Source: Maribacter dokdonensis DSW-8
Lineage (GTDB): Bacteria; Bacteroidota; Bacteroidia; Flavobacteriales; Flavobacteriaceae
Length of the DNA stretch: 64,000 nt
Direction: 5' to 3'
Assembly: GCF_001447995.1 (NCBI RefSeq)
Contig: NZ_LDPE01000002.1
Location: 496,001 to 560,000, forward strand
Below the pieces are notes generated by a model. That model did not search any database and was not told the origin of the DNA. It saw only the letters and a program-made list of their open reading frames with translations. The first letter of the stretch is position 1; each line of letters opens with the position of its first letter. Positions 45,979 through 55,808 of this stretch are shown here, one piece after another. A program made the position numbers and the translations under genes.

Positions 45979-46551
45979 TTATTTTTTGATACCATGTAAG
46001 GGTACCATAATTAAGTGTTCCAGTAGTTCCTCTGTACTGTAGCTATCAAAAAAGTCTCTATTTGGCAATATAACCTCATTTATTCGAATGAGAAATAACT
46101 CGCATATGAGCTTAAGATTGATATTATCTTTTAAAAGGCCTTTGTTCTTTGCCACTTCAAGCAAATCTAATACATAGGTCCAAACAACGGCTTGGGTAAA
46201 ATTTTCGTAAAGAATATAGGACTGGGGATAATATTTTTTTAAACTATAAAAAAATGTAGGACTCAGGTTTCTAAGTTCCTTAAGTCCTACATTATAAATA
46301 TGAATGATATTATTAAACGGATTTGGCTCTTGGTCAGAAATTTGAATAAACCTGCTTATTTTATCATGGGTACGATTAAGCAAAAGAGAAACACTTTCCT
46401 GAACTAGATTATTCTTATTTTCAAAAACTTCATATAATGTTTTTTTAGAGATGCCAAGGGTCTCAGCCACATCATCCATTCCGACCCTTTTGCATCCATA
46501 TTTAGAGAAAAGCAGTAATGCCTGTTCTATATATTCAGTTTTTTTCTGCAT
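45979..46551 (-). CDS. TetR family transcriptional regulator
   Basis: 190 residues. The N-terminal HTH (about 10-55): ALLLFSKYGCKRVGMDDVAETLGISKKTLYEVFENKNNLV, split as CKRVGMDDVAETLGISKK and TLYEVFENKN, is the TetR signature, followed by a helical ligand domain. It is the last gene of efflux operon 2 (17 bp after the outer-membrane factor), unlike the usual divergent position of pump repressors; it may autoregulate the operon. Confidence 0.92.
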   Translation of the reverse strand: MQKKTEYIEQALLLFSKYGCKRVGMDDVAETLGISKKTLYEVFENKNNLVQESVSLLLNRTHDKISRFIQISDQEPNPFNNIIHIYNVGLKELRNLSPTFFYSLKKYYPQSYILYENFTQAVVWTYVLDLLEVAKNKGLLKDNINLKLICELFLIRINEVILPNRDFFDSYSTEELLEHLIMVPLHGIKK

Positions 46552-46568
46552 TTTTTATGAGCAAAGAT

Positions 46569-47972
46569 TTATTGCCATCCGCCGCCAAGGGAACGATACA
46601 ATTCTACTGTAGCAGATAATTGATCAAGTTTGTTGTCCACTAAACTTAGTTCTGCGTTCAAAGAGTTTTCTCTTGCCGTTAATAGGTCCAAATACGTAAG
46701 GTAGCCACTGTTCAATAACTCTTCAGAATTATCTTCAGCTCTTTTCAAGGCAACAACTTGCTTGCTTACAAAAGCCTCTTTTTCAACAGATATATTGTAG
46801 TCATATAAGGCTTCGGACACTTCTTTTCCGGCAACCAAAAGCGATTGTTTAAAGCTTAATAGCGATTGCTCTTGTTGTGCTTTTGCTACTTCATAGGCAG
46901 TTCTTACTTTTCTGCCATTGAAAATAGGTTGGGTTAGACCGCCTACTAAATTTGCGAAAATAGAGCTGGAATCTATCCAATTATCCAATTCTAAACTTTG
47001 AAATCCACCTTGTGCGGATAGGGTAATGGATGGATAAAAGTTACTTCTGGCAACATTGGTCAATTCAAAACTATTTACCAATCCGTATTCCGCCTGCATA
47101 ATGTCTGGTCTGTTACGTAATAAAAGTGCAGGTACACCAAGTTGCATGTTGGCAGATAATTTTTGATCATCTAAAGTTCCACGGTCATAATCTTGTGGTG
47201 CCTCACTTAAAAGAATACTTAAAGTGTTTTCTGTTTTGTAAAGAGCATTTTTAAGATCCAATAATTGACTTTGTGCACTATACAATTGCGCTGCTGTTTG
47301 GTCTACGCCTACCTGGTTTTCTTGCCCGGCTTCTTTTAAAGCTGTAATGGTCTCTAAACTTTTAGAGCGGGTTTCAATAGTTTCTTCGGTAACTGAAATT
47401 TGTTTGTCCAAAGCCAATAATTGATAGTAGGTAGTTGCTATTTGTGATACCAGACTTGTCTTTACCACCCTATGAGCGGCAACAGTCTGTAAGTAACTTG
47501 CATCACTGGCCCTTTTTGTACTTCTGATCTTTCCCCAAATATCTGCCTCCCAAGACAATGTTCCAGAGGTTTCAAATTGGTTAAAAGGTTGCGTAAAAAA
47601 GCTACCGAATTGTCCGTTCTCACTAGTTCTAGCTGTTCTTGTAGCACTTGCGGCACCGTTCAAGGTAGGTAAATAACCAGCCTTGCCTTGTTTTACGTAA
47701 GCCTCTGCGGCCGCAATGTTCTGCAGTGCAATTCTTATATCTAAATTGTTCTGTAAACCTCTTTCAATATAAGTTCTTAGGTAAGTATCTGTAAAAAGAT
47801 CCTTGTAAGACACTGAGGCAAAAGAAATACTGTCTTGTGGCAGATTATCTGTTCTGTACAGATTCTCTGTTTCTACACTAGGGCGTTCATACGTTTTTGC
47901 CGTAAAGCAAGACTGTAATAACAGTGGCAGTATGGCTACCAGTATAAGTTTATTTGCTATTATTTTATTCAT
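46569..47972 (-). CDS. RND efflux outer-membrane factor (NodT family lipoprotein)
   Basis: 467 residues. Lipoprotein signal (LVAILPLLLQSC), two OEP repeats (GTLSWEADIWGKIRSTKRA, LLRNRPDIMQAEYGLVNSFE, RSNFYPSITLSAQGG) and the closing VELYRSLGGGWQ. It forms the exit duct of efflux pump 2 and lies 15 bp after its permease. Confidence 0.93.
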   Translation of the reverse strand: MNKIIANKLILVAILPLLLQSCFTAKTYERPSVETENLYRTDNLPQDSISFASVSYKDLFTDTYLRTYIERGLQNNLDIRIALQNIAAAEAYVKQGKAGYLPTLNGAASATRTARTSENGQFGSFFTQPFNQFETSGTLSWEADIWGKIRSTKRASDASYLQTVAAHRVVKTSLVSQIATTYYQLLALDKQISVTEETIETRSKSLETITALKEAGQENQVGVDQTAAQLYSAQSQLLDLKNALYKTENTLSILLSEAPQDYDRGTLDDQKLSANMQLGVPALLLRNRPDIMQAEYGLVNSFELTNVARSNFYPSITLSAQGGFQSLELDNWIDSSSIFANLVGGLTQPIFNGRKVRTAYEVAKAQQEQSLLSFKQSLLVAGKEVSEALYDYNISVEKEAFVSKQVVALKRAEDNSEELLNSGYLTYLDLLTARENSLNAELSLVDNKLDQLSATVELYRSLGGGWQ

Positions 47973-47987
47973 GATTTCTATAGTTCT

Positions 47988-50900
47988 TTATTTTTCTATG
48001 GCTTCTTTTGGAGCACCGGTAAATCTTTCTTGAATAGATTGGAAAATGACGTATAGTGCCGGTATTACGAATACACCGAAAATGGTACCGATCAACATAC
48101 CGCCAACGGCACTCATACCGATAGACCTGTTACCTACTGCGCCTATTCCACTGGATAGTGCCAATGGTAAAAGACCAAGGATAAAAGCAAAGGATGTCAT
48201 TAAAATTGGTCTAAGCCTTGCTTTTGCACCATCAATGGCAGATTCCATTATTGACATGCCGTGCTTTCTACGCTGAAGCGCAAACTCAACTATTAGAATG
48301 GCATTTTTAGATAGCAGACCAATTAACATGATTAATGCAATTTGAAAATAAATATTGTTTTCTAGACCAAACAGGCTAACAAACCCAATGGCACCTGCAA
48401 TACCTACCGGAAGCGATAATAAAATGGAGAATGGCAGTATATAAGATTCATACTGTGCACTTAACAAGAAATACACGAATACCAAACTCAATATAAATAT
48501 GATGATGGTTTGACTACCAGCGCTATTCTCTTCTTTGGTAAGTCCGGAGTACTCATAGGTGTAATTATTGGGTAATACCTGAGCAGACACTTCTTCTATA
48601 GCGGTAATGGCATCACCGGTACTATAACCTGGGTTCATGGCACCGTTAATCTTTACAGAATTCAGTAAGTTGAATCTACTAACAATTTCAGGACCATATA
48701 TTTTTTGTAGCGATACAAATTGAGACACCGCAACAGATTCTCCGTTGGCATTGGTCACAAAGATGTGGTTCAGTGACTCCTCATTCGCCCTATCTTCGGG
48801 TTTCGCCTGTATCATGACACGATATTGCTTACCAAACTTATTAAAGTCGGTAGTATACAGTCCTCCATAATATCCTTGCATAGCATTGAATACATCAGTT
48901 ACTGCTAAACCTGCAGACTTGGTTTTTTCAATATCTACTTGCAGCTCATATTGTGGGAAATTAGGGTTAAAGGAAGTAATAGCATATTGAACTTCCGGAC
49001 GTGCATTTAAAGCTGCCAAAAACTCATTGGTCGTTTGACCAATAGACTGCCAATCTTCTGCATCTTTATTCTGTAGATTCAGCTCAAAACCGGCCGAGTT
49101 ACCAAAACCTCTAACCGCTGGAGGTGTAAAGAAAAAGATACGGGCATTTTTTAACCCTGCCGTTTTAGCAAAAAGCTGGCCAATGGTAGCCTCTACTGTT
49201 TGTGAAGGTTCTGTTCTTTCTTCCCAATCTTGTAAACGAATTACAGAGAAGCCGTAAGAACCCCCGTTAACACTGTTTAATATACTAAAGCCAGTAATGT
49301 TCATTCTTGCTTTAACAATATCCATTGATTCATAAATAGAATCTAATTGCTTAACGGTTTTTTGTGTTTCTTCCAATGTAGTACCAGGAGGCATAGTAAC
49401 ATCGGCAAAAATGATTCCTTTATCCTCATTTGGTATAAACCCGGTAGGTGTGGTCCTAAACATGAAAATGGTTAATACCGTGAATACTACTAAACTACCA
49501 ATGGTAAGCCATTTATTTTTGGCAAATACTTTTACGGATCCTACATATTTGTCGGTTATAGTGTCAAAACCGGTGTTAAAGGCTGTAAAGAAACGTTGCT
49601 TCAATCCTTTTTTATGTTCTTCTGATGGATTGTGTGGTTTTAAGAACAGTGCTGCTAATGCCGGACTCAAAGTCAAAGCGTTAACTGCTGAAATTAATAT
49701 GGCGATGGCCAATGTAATACCAAATTGTTGGTAGAATACCCCAGAAGAACCACTAATGAATGATACCGGAATAAATACTGCTGACATTACCAAAGTAATG
49801 GAAATAATGGCACCGGATATTTCGGACATCGCAGATTTCGTTGCCGTTTTTGCATTGGTGGCACCTTCCTCCATTTTAGCGTGAACCGCCTCTACAACTA
49901 CAATGGCATCATCTACAACAATACCAATAGCCAAAATCATAGCGAACAAGGTCAACATGTTAATAGAATAACCAAATAGGGATAGGAAGAAGAATGTTCC
50001 TATAATGGCCACAGGTACTGCAATTGCAGGAATTAAGGTGGATCTGAAATCCTGTAAGAACAGGAATACAACCAAGAATACAAGTAAAAAAGCTTCAATT
50101 AAGGTTTGTACTACGTGCTCTATTGAGGCACTTAAGAAGTCTTTTGTGTTATATGGAATTACATAATCTAATCCGTCAGGAAAATCTGGTTGACTCTCTT
50201 GTAATATAGACTGTATTTGGTCAATAATTTCGTTTGCATTTGACCCGGAAGTTTGAAAAACCCCAACTGCTGTTCCAGGGTTACCCATACCTTCATTTTT
50301 GGTACCGTAATTAAATGCTCCTAATTCTACCTCTGCAACATCTTTTAAGCGTAAAAACTGTCCGTTTTCTTGAGCTCTAATAATGATGTCCTCATATTCT
50401 GCTTCTTCAGAAAGTCTACCTTTATATTTAAGAACATATTCATAAACACCATCTGCATTTTCACCGATTTTACCAGTTGCTGCTTCAAGGTTTTGTTCGT
50501 TTAAGGCTGCTTGAATATCAGAAGGCATAAGCTTATAGGCGGCCATCTTAGCTGGGTCTAGCCAAATACGCATAGAATAATCTTTGGCACCAAAAACCGT
50601 TACGTTACCCACACCTTCTATACGTTGAAGCTTAGGTACTAGGTTAATACGAGCATAGTTTTCTACGAACGTAGCATCATAATTATCATTTTCTGAGAAT
50701 AATGAAAAGAACAGTAGTGCACTTGTTTGTGACTTTTGTGTAATTACACCTGTTTGTATTACAGCTTGCGGTAATACACTATTTGCCCTAGCTACTCTAT
50801 TTTGAACGTTAACCGCCGCAATATCTGGATCGGTTCCTAATTTAAAGTAGACATTTATGGTGGCACTACCATCGTTACTGGCATTAGATGTCATATACAG

Positions 50901-51125
50901 CATGTCTTCCACACCGTTTATCTGTTCTTCTAATGGTACTACTACACTTTTTAGTACGGTCTCTGCGTTGGCACCCGTGTAAGTACTAGTTACCTGTACT
51001 GTTGGCGGTGCAATTTCTGGATATTCCTCAATAGGTAAGGTACTTAAACCTAAGACACCTAGAATTACTATAATAATCGATATAACCGTAGATAATACGG
51101 GCCGATCAATAAATTTTTGAAACAT
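47988..51125 (-). CDS. RND multidrug efflux permease (HAE1/AcrB family)
   Basis: 1045 residues, AcrB length. FIDRPVLSTVISIIIVILGV at the N-terminus, proton-relay AMILAIGIVVDDAIVVVEAV, GSSGVFYQQFGITLAIAI and NEDKGIIFADVTMPPGTTL. Proton-driven trimeric transporter of the inner membrane with periplasmic porter domains. The second of two such pumps in this window; its sequence is clearly related to, but distinct from, the one at 38830-42072. Confidence 0.96.
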   Translation of the reverse strand: MFQKFIDRPVLSTVISIIIVILGVLGLSTLPIEEYPEIAPPTVQVTSTYTGANAETVLKSVVVPLEEQINGVEDMLYMTSNASNDGSATINVYFKLGTDPDIAAVNVQNRVARANSVLPQAVIQTGVITQKSQTSALLFFSLFSENDNYDATFVENYARINLVPKLQRIEGVGNVTVFGAKDYSMRIWLDPAKMAAYKLMPSDIQAALNEQNLEAATGKIGENADGVYEYVLKYKGRLSEEAEYEDIIIRAQENGQFLRLKDVAEVELGAFNYGTKNEGMGNPGTAVGVFQTSGSNANEIIDQIQSILQESQPDFPDGLDYVIPYNTKDFLSASIEHVVQTLIEAFLLVFLVVFLFLQDFRSTLIPAIAVPVAIIGTFFFLSLFGYSINMLTLFAMILAIGIVVDDAIVVVEAVHAKMEEGATNAKTATKSAMSEISGAIISITLVMSAVFIPVSFISGSSGVFYQQFGITLAIAILISAVNALTLSPALAALFLKPHNPSEEHKKGLKQRFFTAFNTGFDTITDKYVGSVKVFAKNKWLTIGSLVVFTVLTIFMFRTTPTGFIPNEDKGIIFADVTMPPGTTLEETQKTVKQLDSIYESMDIVKARMNITGFSILNSVNGGSYGFSVIRLQDWEERTEPSQTVEATIGQLFAKTAGLKNARIFFFTPPAVRGFGNSAGFELNLQNKDAEDWQSIGQTTNEFLAALNARPEVQYAITSFNPNFPQYELQVDIEKTKSAGLAVTDVFNAMQGYYGGLYTTDFNKFGKQYRVMIQAKPEDRANEESLNHIFVTNANGESVAVSQFVSLQKIYGPEIVSRFNLLNSVKINGAMNPGYSTGDAITAIEEVSAQVLPNNYTYEYSGLTKEENSAGSQTIIIFILSLVFVYFLLSAQYESYILPFSILLSLPVGIAGAIGFVSLFGLENNIYFQIALIMLIGLLSKNAILIVEFALQRRKHGMSIMESAIDGAKARLRPILMTSFAFILGLLPLALSSGIGAVGNRSIGMSAVGGMLIGTIFGVFVIPALYVIFQSIQERFTGAPKEAIEK

Positions 51126-51160
51126 TGTTCTTTATTTATGTATTATGAAATAGCGGATGT

Positions 51161-52246
51161 TTATTTAACCGGAGAAATGGTCATACCGTCTTTAATTTTT
51201 GTAACACCTTCAAGAACAATTTGTGTTCCTGGTTCCAATCCGTTTTTAATGATAAAACCATGTTGCGTATTTGCAATAATATTCAACGGTTGTGTGGTTA
51301 CTGTGTTATCATCCTCAAGAATGTAAACTAGTTTTTTACCCTGTAAATCTATGGTAGCAGATTGTGGTATTTCAAATGCATTTTCATAAACTGTGGGTAA
51401 TTTAATTTTACCGGTACTACCACTGCTTAGCATGTTGTTTTTATTGTCAAAATCCGCTCTAGCGGTAACACTGCCCGTTGAACTATTAATAATGTTATTG
51501 ATCATTGCAATTTTTCCTTCTTCGGGATATTCTTCGCCGTTGATCATAATTAAAGATACTTTAGGAGCTTGGCTAAGGTCCATTTGGTTCTTCTCATTTT
51601 TTGGCATAGACTCCTTAAGCTTCAAAAGCTCTTTTTCATTTAAGGAAAAGTATGCACGTACCTCACTAATATCAGAAACTGTAGTCAAAGGCTGGGTCAT
51701 ATTAGAGCTGACCAATGCGCCTACTTTAAATGGAATTTCACCAATATAACCGTCAACAGGACTAGTTATTCTAGAATAGCCAATATTAGAAGCTACACTT
51801 TCATAGTTGGCTTTTGCTTGAGCCAATTGGGCTTTTGCCGTTTCTAATTGAACTTCACTGATAATGTTCTTTTCAACAAGAGGCTTCAATTTATTTACTT
51901 CTACTTGTGCTACGTTAACAGAAGCCTTAGCAGCATTTGCATCTTGATTTAAGGTTTGGGTTTCTAATTTAAAAAGTAATTGTCCTTTCTTTATTTTCTG
52001 CCCTTCTTCAACATAAACTTCTTGTACAAATCCTGATACTTTTGGCCATATTTCAACATTTTGCTTTCCTTCTAAGGTGGTTGAAAATTCGTTGTAAACG
52101 GTTATAGTTTCGGGGCTTAGAGACGCTACTTTTAAACTAGGTGGCGGTGGTGCCGTAGCACCTTGTGCCGGTTGCTCAGATGAGCCAAAGCAAGAGCTCA
52201 ATAGTAGAGCAGAACTTAATATTCCTATAATCGATAATTTTTTCAT
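51161..52246 (-). CDS. RND efflux periplasmic adaptor (membrane fusion protein)
   Basis: 361 residues. Lipoprotein signal (IGILSSALLLSSC), lipoyl halves GFVQEVYVEEGQKIKKGQ and ITSPVDGYIGEIPFKVGAL flanking a helical hairpin (about 95-145), then beta-barrel and membrane-proximal domains (GLEPGTQIVLEGVTKIKDG). First gene of efflux operon 2, 35 bp before the permease. An 18-bp operator-like palindrome lies 61 bp upstream of its start. Confidence 0.93.
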   Translation of the reverse strand: MKKLSIIGILSSALLLSSCFGSSEQPAQGATAPPPPSLKVASLSPETITVYNEFSTTLEGKQNVEIWPKVSGFVQEVYVEEGQKIKKGQLLFKLETQTLNQDANAAKASVNVAQVEVNKLKPLVEKNIISEVQLETAKAQLAQAKANYESVASNIGYSRITSPVDGYIGEIPFKVGALVSSNMTQPLTTVSDISEVRAYFSLNEKELLKLKESMPKNEKNQMDLSQAPKVSLIMINGEEYPEEGKIAMINNIINSSTGSVTARADFDNKNNMLSSGSTGKIKLPTVYENAFEIPQSATIDLQGKKLVYILEDDNTVTTQPLNIIANTQHGFIIKNGLEPGTQIVLEGVTKIKDGMTISPVK

Positions 52247-52306
52247 GATAGATAGTTGTTGTTTGTATGATTGTTTTTGCGTGTTAAGGTTTTGTTAATT
52301 CTGTAA

Positions 52307-52324
52307 GTTCGGTAATAAACGAAC
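52307..52324. promoter_or_regulatory. Operator-like palindrome upstream of efflux operon 2
   Basis: GTTCG-GTAATAAA-CGAAC, perfect 5-bp arms. It shares 15 of 18 positions with the palindrome over the gbsR-type promoter at 52857-52874, so both are probably bound by the same regulator. Confidence 0.7.
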
Positions 52325-52340
52325 TAATTAAATAAAAAAA

Positions 52341-52826
52341 TTAGTCATCTAATTTTTTAAGATTATTAATAGTTTGTTTAAAAATCTTTCTAGTTTCTTC
52401 TAAACAGTTAAGGTAGATTTCTTTTTTCTCTTTGTTTTCCTCATATTTTGTAATGTTGTGCTCTTTATTATATTCAGCGACTTTATCAATCATTTTGCAT
52501 TCAGTTTCTAATTTTTTTAATGATTGTTTTAATTTGTTACTAAAGAATGCATCCTTTTCTGAAACTTTAAAATAACGTTTACGATCACCAGATTTAGTGA
52601 AATAGTTGATAAAACCAATTTGTTGTAAAAGGTTTAAAGATGTGGAAATAGAACTTTTACTAGCACCTCTTTTTTCAAGGCAATCATCAAACGTTAATCC
52701 ATCTTCATCGGTTACCACAAGATTGGCAAATATTCTGGCAGCAAGAGGTGGTAGATCATACTCTGTTTCAAAGTATACTCCTAACTCCTCTATTAACACT
52801 TGCTTTCTTTGTTCTTTGTTCATCAT
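52341..52826 (-). CDS. GbsR/MarR family transcriptional regulator
   Basis: 161 residues. A winged-HTH at about 22-90 (PLAARIFANLVVTDEDGLTF, EKRGASKSSISTSLNLLQQI, RKRYFKV) and a long C-terminal helical region for dimerisation, as in GbsR-type MarR relatives. It is divergently independent of, and directly upstream of, efflux operon 2 on the same strand; paired operator-like sites suggest it controls both itself and the pump. It probably senses choline-like or hydrophobic ligands, though the ligand cannot be inferred. Confidence 0.92.
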   Translation of the reverse strand: MMNKEQRKQVLIEELGVYFETEYDLPPLAARIFANLVVTDEDGLTFDDCLEKRGASKSSISTSLNLLQQIGFINYFTKSGDRKRYFKVSEKDAFFSNKLKQSLKKLETECKMIDKVAEYNKEHNITKYEENKEKKEIYLNCLEETRKIFKQTINNLKKLDD

Positions 52827-52842
52827 TCTTAATTTGAAAGCA

Positions 52843-52873
52843 CAAAGGTATGATTAGTTCGGTATCAAACAAA
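52843..52873 (-). promoter_or_regulatory. Bacteroidota-type promoter of the GbsR-family gene
   Basis: On the minus strand: TTTG (52870-52873), 19-nt spacer, TACCTTTG (52843-52850), ending 16 bp before the start codon. Exact consensus match. Confidence 0.85.
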
Positions 52874-52874
52874 C
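52857..52874. promoter_or_regulatory. Operator-like palindrome over the GbsR-family promoter
   Basis: GTTCG-GTATCAAA-CAAAC, near-copy of the site at 52307-52324 (GTTNG-N8-CNAAC). It covers the -33 element and spacer of the promoter, the position expected for autorepression. Confidence 0.72.
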
Positions 52875-52991
52875 CAAAAGAACTTAAAAAGTGTTAAAAT
52901 TATATTTTGTGCGGTATTTGGTAGAATATAATTTAAATAACTATCTGTTGTGTAGGCTTTTAATAGTAGTATGCTACAGTATTTACCATTG

Positions 52992-53453
52992 TTACTTGAC
53001 TACAGTAATTTTAAAAAAATCATCATTCTCGTTAGGCAGGATCTCATGATCGGCACCATTATAAGTAGCACTTTGAACTGCATAGTAGGGACCGCAGCAA
53101 ACGGAAGTTTGGTTCAATTCAACCAAATTGAGATTTAACGTATCAATTTCAGATTCTGAAAATCGTATGGTATAAATGCTTTCTCCACTTTTATCTTCAA
53201 CTATAAAATTTAGAAAATCGTTAGAGTTAAAGGGTATTAAATCTATTTTAGATTCATTAGTGGTTATTGATATTTCTGAAATCGCGTAGGTGTTGTTCGT
53301 TATCAAATTATTACCGTCATTATCGATCAACTCAACAGAAAATAATTGTCCAACTGCACAATCAACTAAAGCACAATCTGTTCCCTCCTGAGAAACATCA
53401 CAGGCATTGTTTAAAATAATGATGAATAATAAGATTACAATTTTAAGTTTCAT
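52992..53453 (-). CDS. Lipoprotein of unknown function
   Basis: 153 residues. Lipoprotein signal (IVILLFIIILNNAC) followed by a small beta-rich domain with several cysteines (DCALVDCAVGQLF, SVCCGPYY), which may form disulfides in the periplasm. No family recognised. Downstream of pheS on the same strand with a 49-bp gap to the preceding gene. Confidence 0.75.
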   Translation of the reverse strand: MKLKIVILLFIIILNNACDVSQEGTDCALVDCAVGQLFSVELIDNDGNNLITNNTYAISEISITTNESKIDLIPFNSNDFLNFIVEDKSGESIYTIRFSESEIDTLNLNLVELNQTSVCCGPYYAVQSATYNGADHEILPNENDDFFKITVVK

Positions 53454-53501
53454 GTTTTATTTACTAGATAGCCGCATGACGCATAGGTTGCTTTTAAAAT
53501 C

Positions 53502-53897
53502 TTACTTAGCCAAAATGCCCTCTTTATTGATTAATTGAATATTAACCAAGTTATTTTCTGTCACGGTATTCTTTTCAAACACAAAACGTTTTTCGTACAA
53601 TTTATTATCGGCATAAAATGTGACAAAAAATTCATTGTTCAAACCTAGAACATCTTCTTGAACAACTTCGATTTTTCTAAAAGACTTTGGTTGCATATCA
53701 CCAATGCCATGTCTCATAGTTGAAGATTTGCGATCTTTATCATATCCTTTTGAAACGACCATGGTCATCTCAATAGGTGTGGTGCGATCGTTAATGATAT
53801 AGGCATTCCAATCTTTATCCAAAAACTCTTTGTTCCATTCACGGATCATGGCAACATGGACATCTTTGGCAACCGGTATTTCAATATCTTTTTTCAC
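53502..53897 (-). CDS. Conserved hypothetical protein next to pheS
   Basis: 131 residues, no signal peptide or membrane helix; beta-rich (WNAYIINDRTTPIEMTMVV, NEFFVTFYADNKLYEKRFVF). The start is GTG at 53897. It lies 9 bp after pheS and is probably cotranscribed. The function is not recognised; homologues in this phylum are sometimes mislabelled as PheRS subunit because of this position, but it contains no synthetase motif. Confidence 0.78.
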   Translation of the reverse strand: MKKDIEIPVAKDVHVAMIREWNKEFLDKDWNAYIINDRTTPIEMTMVVSKGYDKDRKSSTMRHGIGDMQPKSFRKIEVVQEDVLGLNNEFFVTFYADNKLYEKRFVFEKNTVTENNLVNIQLINKEGILAK

Positions 53898-53906
53898 GTA
53901 ATGGTT

Positions 53907-54926
53907 TTACAGGGCGCTTTTAAATTGTTCTAAAAATCTAACATCATTTTCACTTAATAAACGAATGTCGGTAATTTGATGTAAAAGCATAGCAATACGA
54001 TCTATACCTACGCCAAAGGCGAAGCCAGAATATTCATTGGGGTCAATTTTACAGTTGGTCAATACATTTGGATCAACCATACCACAGCCACCAATTTCTA
54101 ACCAACCTGTACCTTTGGTTATTCTATAGTCTGCCTCTGATTCTAATCCCCAATAAACATCTACTTCTGCACTAGGTTCAGTAAATGGAAAATATGAAGG
54201 TCTTAGTCTAATTTTAGATTTCCCAAAAAGTTCAGAGGTAAAATATTGAAGTGTCTGTTTTAGATCCGCAAAAGAGACATCTTTATCTATATATAAGCCT
54301 TCAACTTGATGAAAGAAGCAATGTGATCTAGCCGAAATGGCTTCGTTTCTATATACTCTTCCAGGAGAAATAGTTCGTATAGGCGGCTTATTATTTTCCA
54401 TATAACGTACTTGAACCGATGAGGTATGGGTACGCAATAGTATATCTGGATCAGTTTGTACAAAGAATGTATCTTGCATATCTCTTGCCGGATGATATTC
54501 CGGTAAGTTCAATGCGGTGAAATTATGCCAATCATCTTCAATTTCAGGACCTTCTGAAACATTAAAACCTATTCTTGAGAAAATATCAATGATTCTATTC
54601 TTTACAATAGATATTGGATGGCGCGATCCTAATTCAATAGGATTGCCTGGTCTAGTCAAATCACCATATAACTGCTCATCTGTTTTTGAATTCTCTAAAG
54701 CCTCTTTTAATTCCTCAACTTTTGCGGTTGCAGCTTGCTTAAGTTCGTTAATGGTTTGCCCAAATTCCTTTTTTTGTTCATTGGGTACATTTTTAAATTC
54801 AGCAAAAAAGTCATTAAGAATACCCTTTTTACCAAGGTATTTAATTCTAAATGTCTCAACAGCGTCAATATTATCTGCTGTGAACGAAGCTACTGTGGCA
54901 ATTTCTTTCTTTATATTATCAATCAT
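53907..54926 (-). CDS. pheS: Phenylalanyl-tRNA synthetase alpha subunit
   Basis: 339 residues. N-terminal tRNA-binding coiled coil (about 1-90), then class II catalytic core: [38 protein letters not shown] (motif 1/2 region), [22 protein letters not shown] (motif 2), and motif 3 [17 protein letters not shown]. It charges tRNA-Phe together with the beta subunit, whose gene is not in this window. Confidence 0.97.
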   Translation of the reverse strand: MIDNIKKEIATVASFTADNIDAVETFRIKYLGKKGILNDFFAEFKNVPNEQKKEFGQTINELKQAATAKVEELKEALENSKTDEQLYGDLTRPGNPIELGSRHPISIVKNRIIDIFSRIGFNVSEGPEIEDDWHNFTALNLPEYHPARDMQDTFFVQTDPDILLRTHTSSVQVRYMENNKPPIRTISPGRVYRNEAISARSHCFFHQVEGLYIDKDVSFADLKQTLQYFTSELFGKSKIRLRPSYFPFTEPSAEVDVYWGLESEADYRITKGTGWLEIGGCGMVDPNVLTNCKIDPNEYSGFAFGVGIDRIAMLLHQITDIRLLSENDVRFLEQFKSAL

Positions 54927-55070
54927 AAATGTTGATTAAAGCCGCAAATTTAAAACTTTTACAAGAGGTTTAATATGTTTTTGGCGGTTTATATAGGTTA
55001 AGTAGAGTTTATAGAATTAAAATGATACAAATACCTTTATATTAAAAATGTAGATAGAACATTCATTAAT

Positions 55071-55102
55071 AAAAAAACCGATGTATGTACATCGGTTTTT
55101 TT
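55071..55102 (-). terminator. Intrinsic terminator after the carbonic anhydrase gene
   Basis: ACCGATGTA-TG-TACATCGGT perfect stem with A run and T run on either side, 28 bp after the stop. Confidence 0.88.
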
Positions 55103-55129
55103 AAATACTTTGTTAAAATGTATTTGCGG

Positions 55130-55759
55130 TTATGCATAAAATTCTACAGCTCCAGAAGCAATATCATACATAGCACCTACAATCTTAATTTCTCCGTTTT
55201 CTTCCATTTCTGCAAGTACCGGGCTTTGTTTTCTTATATTCTCTATAGTTAACTCCACGTTTTTAGCTGCTACTTTATCTACAAATTCTAAATTTTTTGA
55301 ATTTCTAATGCTTTCATCTGCTGGTTCAGTTACGGCTTCTACAGCTGGTTCAATTTTATTGATCAATGCCGTTAGGTTTCCTAGCCTTGCGTGATCACAA
55401 GCTCCCTTGATGGCACCACAACTGGTATGTCCTAGAACAACAATTAATTTGGTTCCGGCTAATTTGCAACCGAATTCCATGCTACCAAGAATATCTTCGT
55501 TTACAAAATTACCTGCAATTCTAACACTGAATATATCGCCAAGTCCTTGGTCGAAAACCAGTTCTGCAGAAACTCTAGAGTCAATACAACTTAATATGGT
55601 TGCAAATGGAAATTGTCCTTCACTAGTATCATTTACCTGCTCTAACAGATTTCTGTTTGCTTTAAGGTTGTTTTGAAATCTTTCATTGCCTTCCTTTAAA
55701 AAAGTTAATGACTTTTCAGGAGTCATTGTAGCCTGTGTTTCTTTAGTATGTGCTTTCAT
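55130..55759 (-). CDS. Beta-carbonic anhydrase
   Basis: 209 residues. Zinc site Cys58-x-Asp60-x-Arg62 (LSCIDSR) with His111 and Cys114 (GHTSCGAIKGAC), the beta-class set. It interconverts CO2 and bicarbonate. No signal peptide, so cytosolic. It lies directly after the SulP transporter gene on the same strand (136-bp gap containing two palindromes), a pairing that suggests bicarbonate supply. Confidence 0.95.
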   Translation of the reverse strand: MKAHTKETQATMTPEKSLTFLKEGNERFQNNLKANRNLLEQVNDTSEGQFPFATILSCIDSRVSAELVFDQGLGDIFSVRIAGNFVNEDILGSMEFGCKLAGTKLIVVLGHTSCGAIKGACDHARLGNLTALINKIEPAVEAVTEPADESIRNSKNLEFVDKVAAKNVELTIENIRKQSPVLAEMEENGEIKIVGAMYDIASGAVEFYA

Positions 55760-55808
55760 AATGTTTTTAATATTTTAATTTGTCCAGTAATTTTTTCCTA
55801 ATACTACT

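Noticed and set aside
53502..53897. Second phenylalanyl-tRNA synthetase subunit
   Set aside because: It is next to pheS but lacks any synthetase motif and is far too short.
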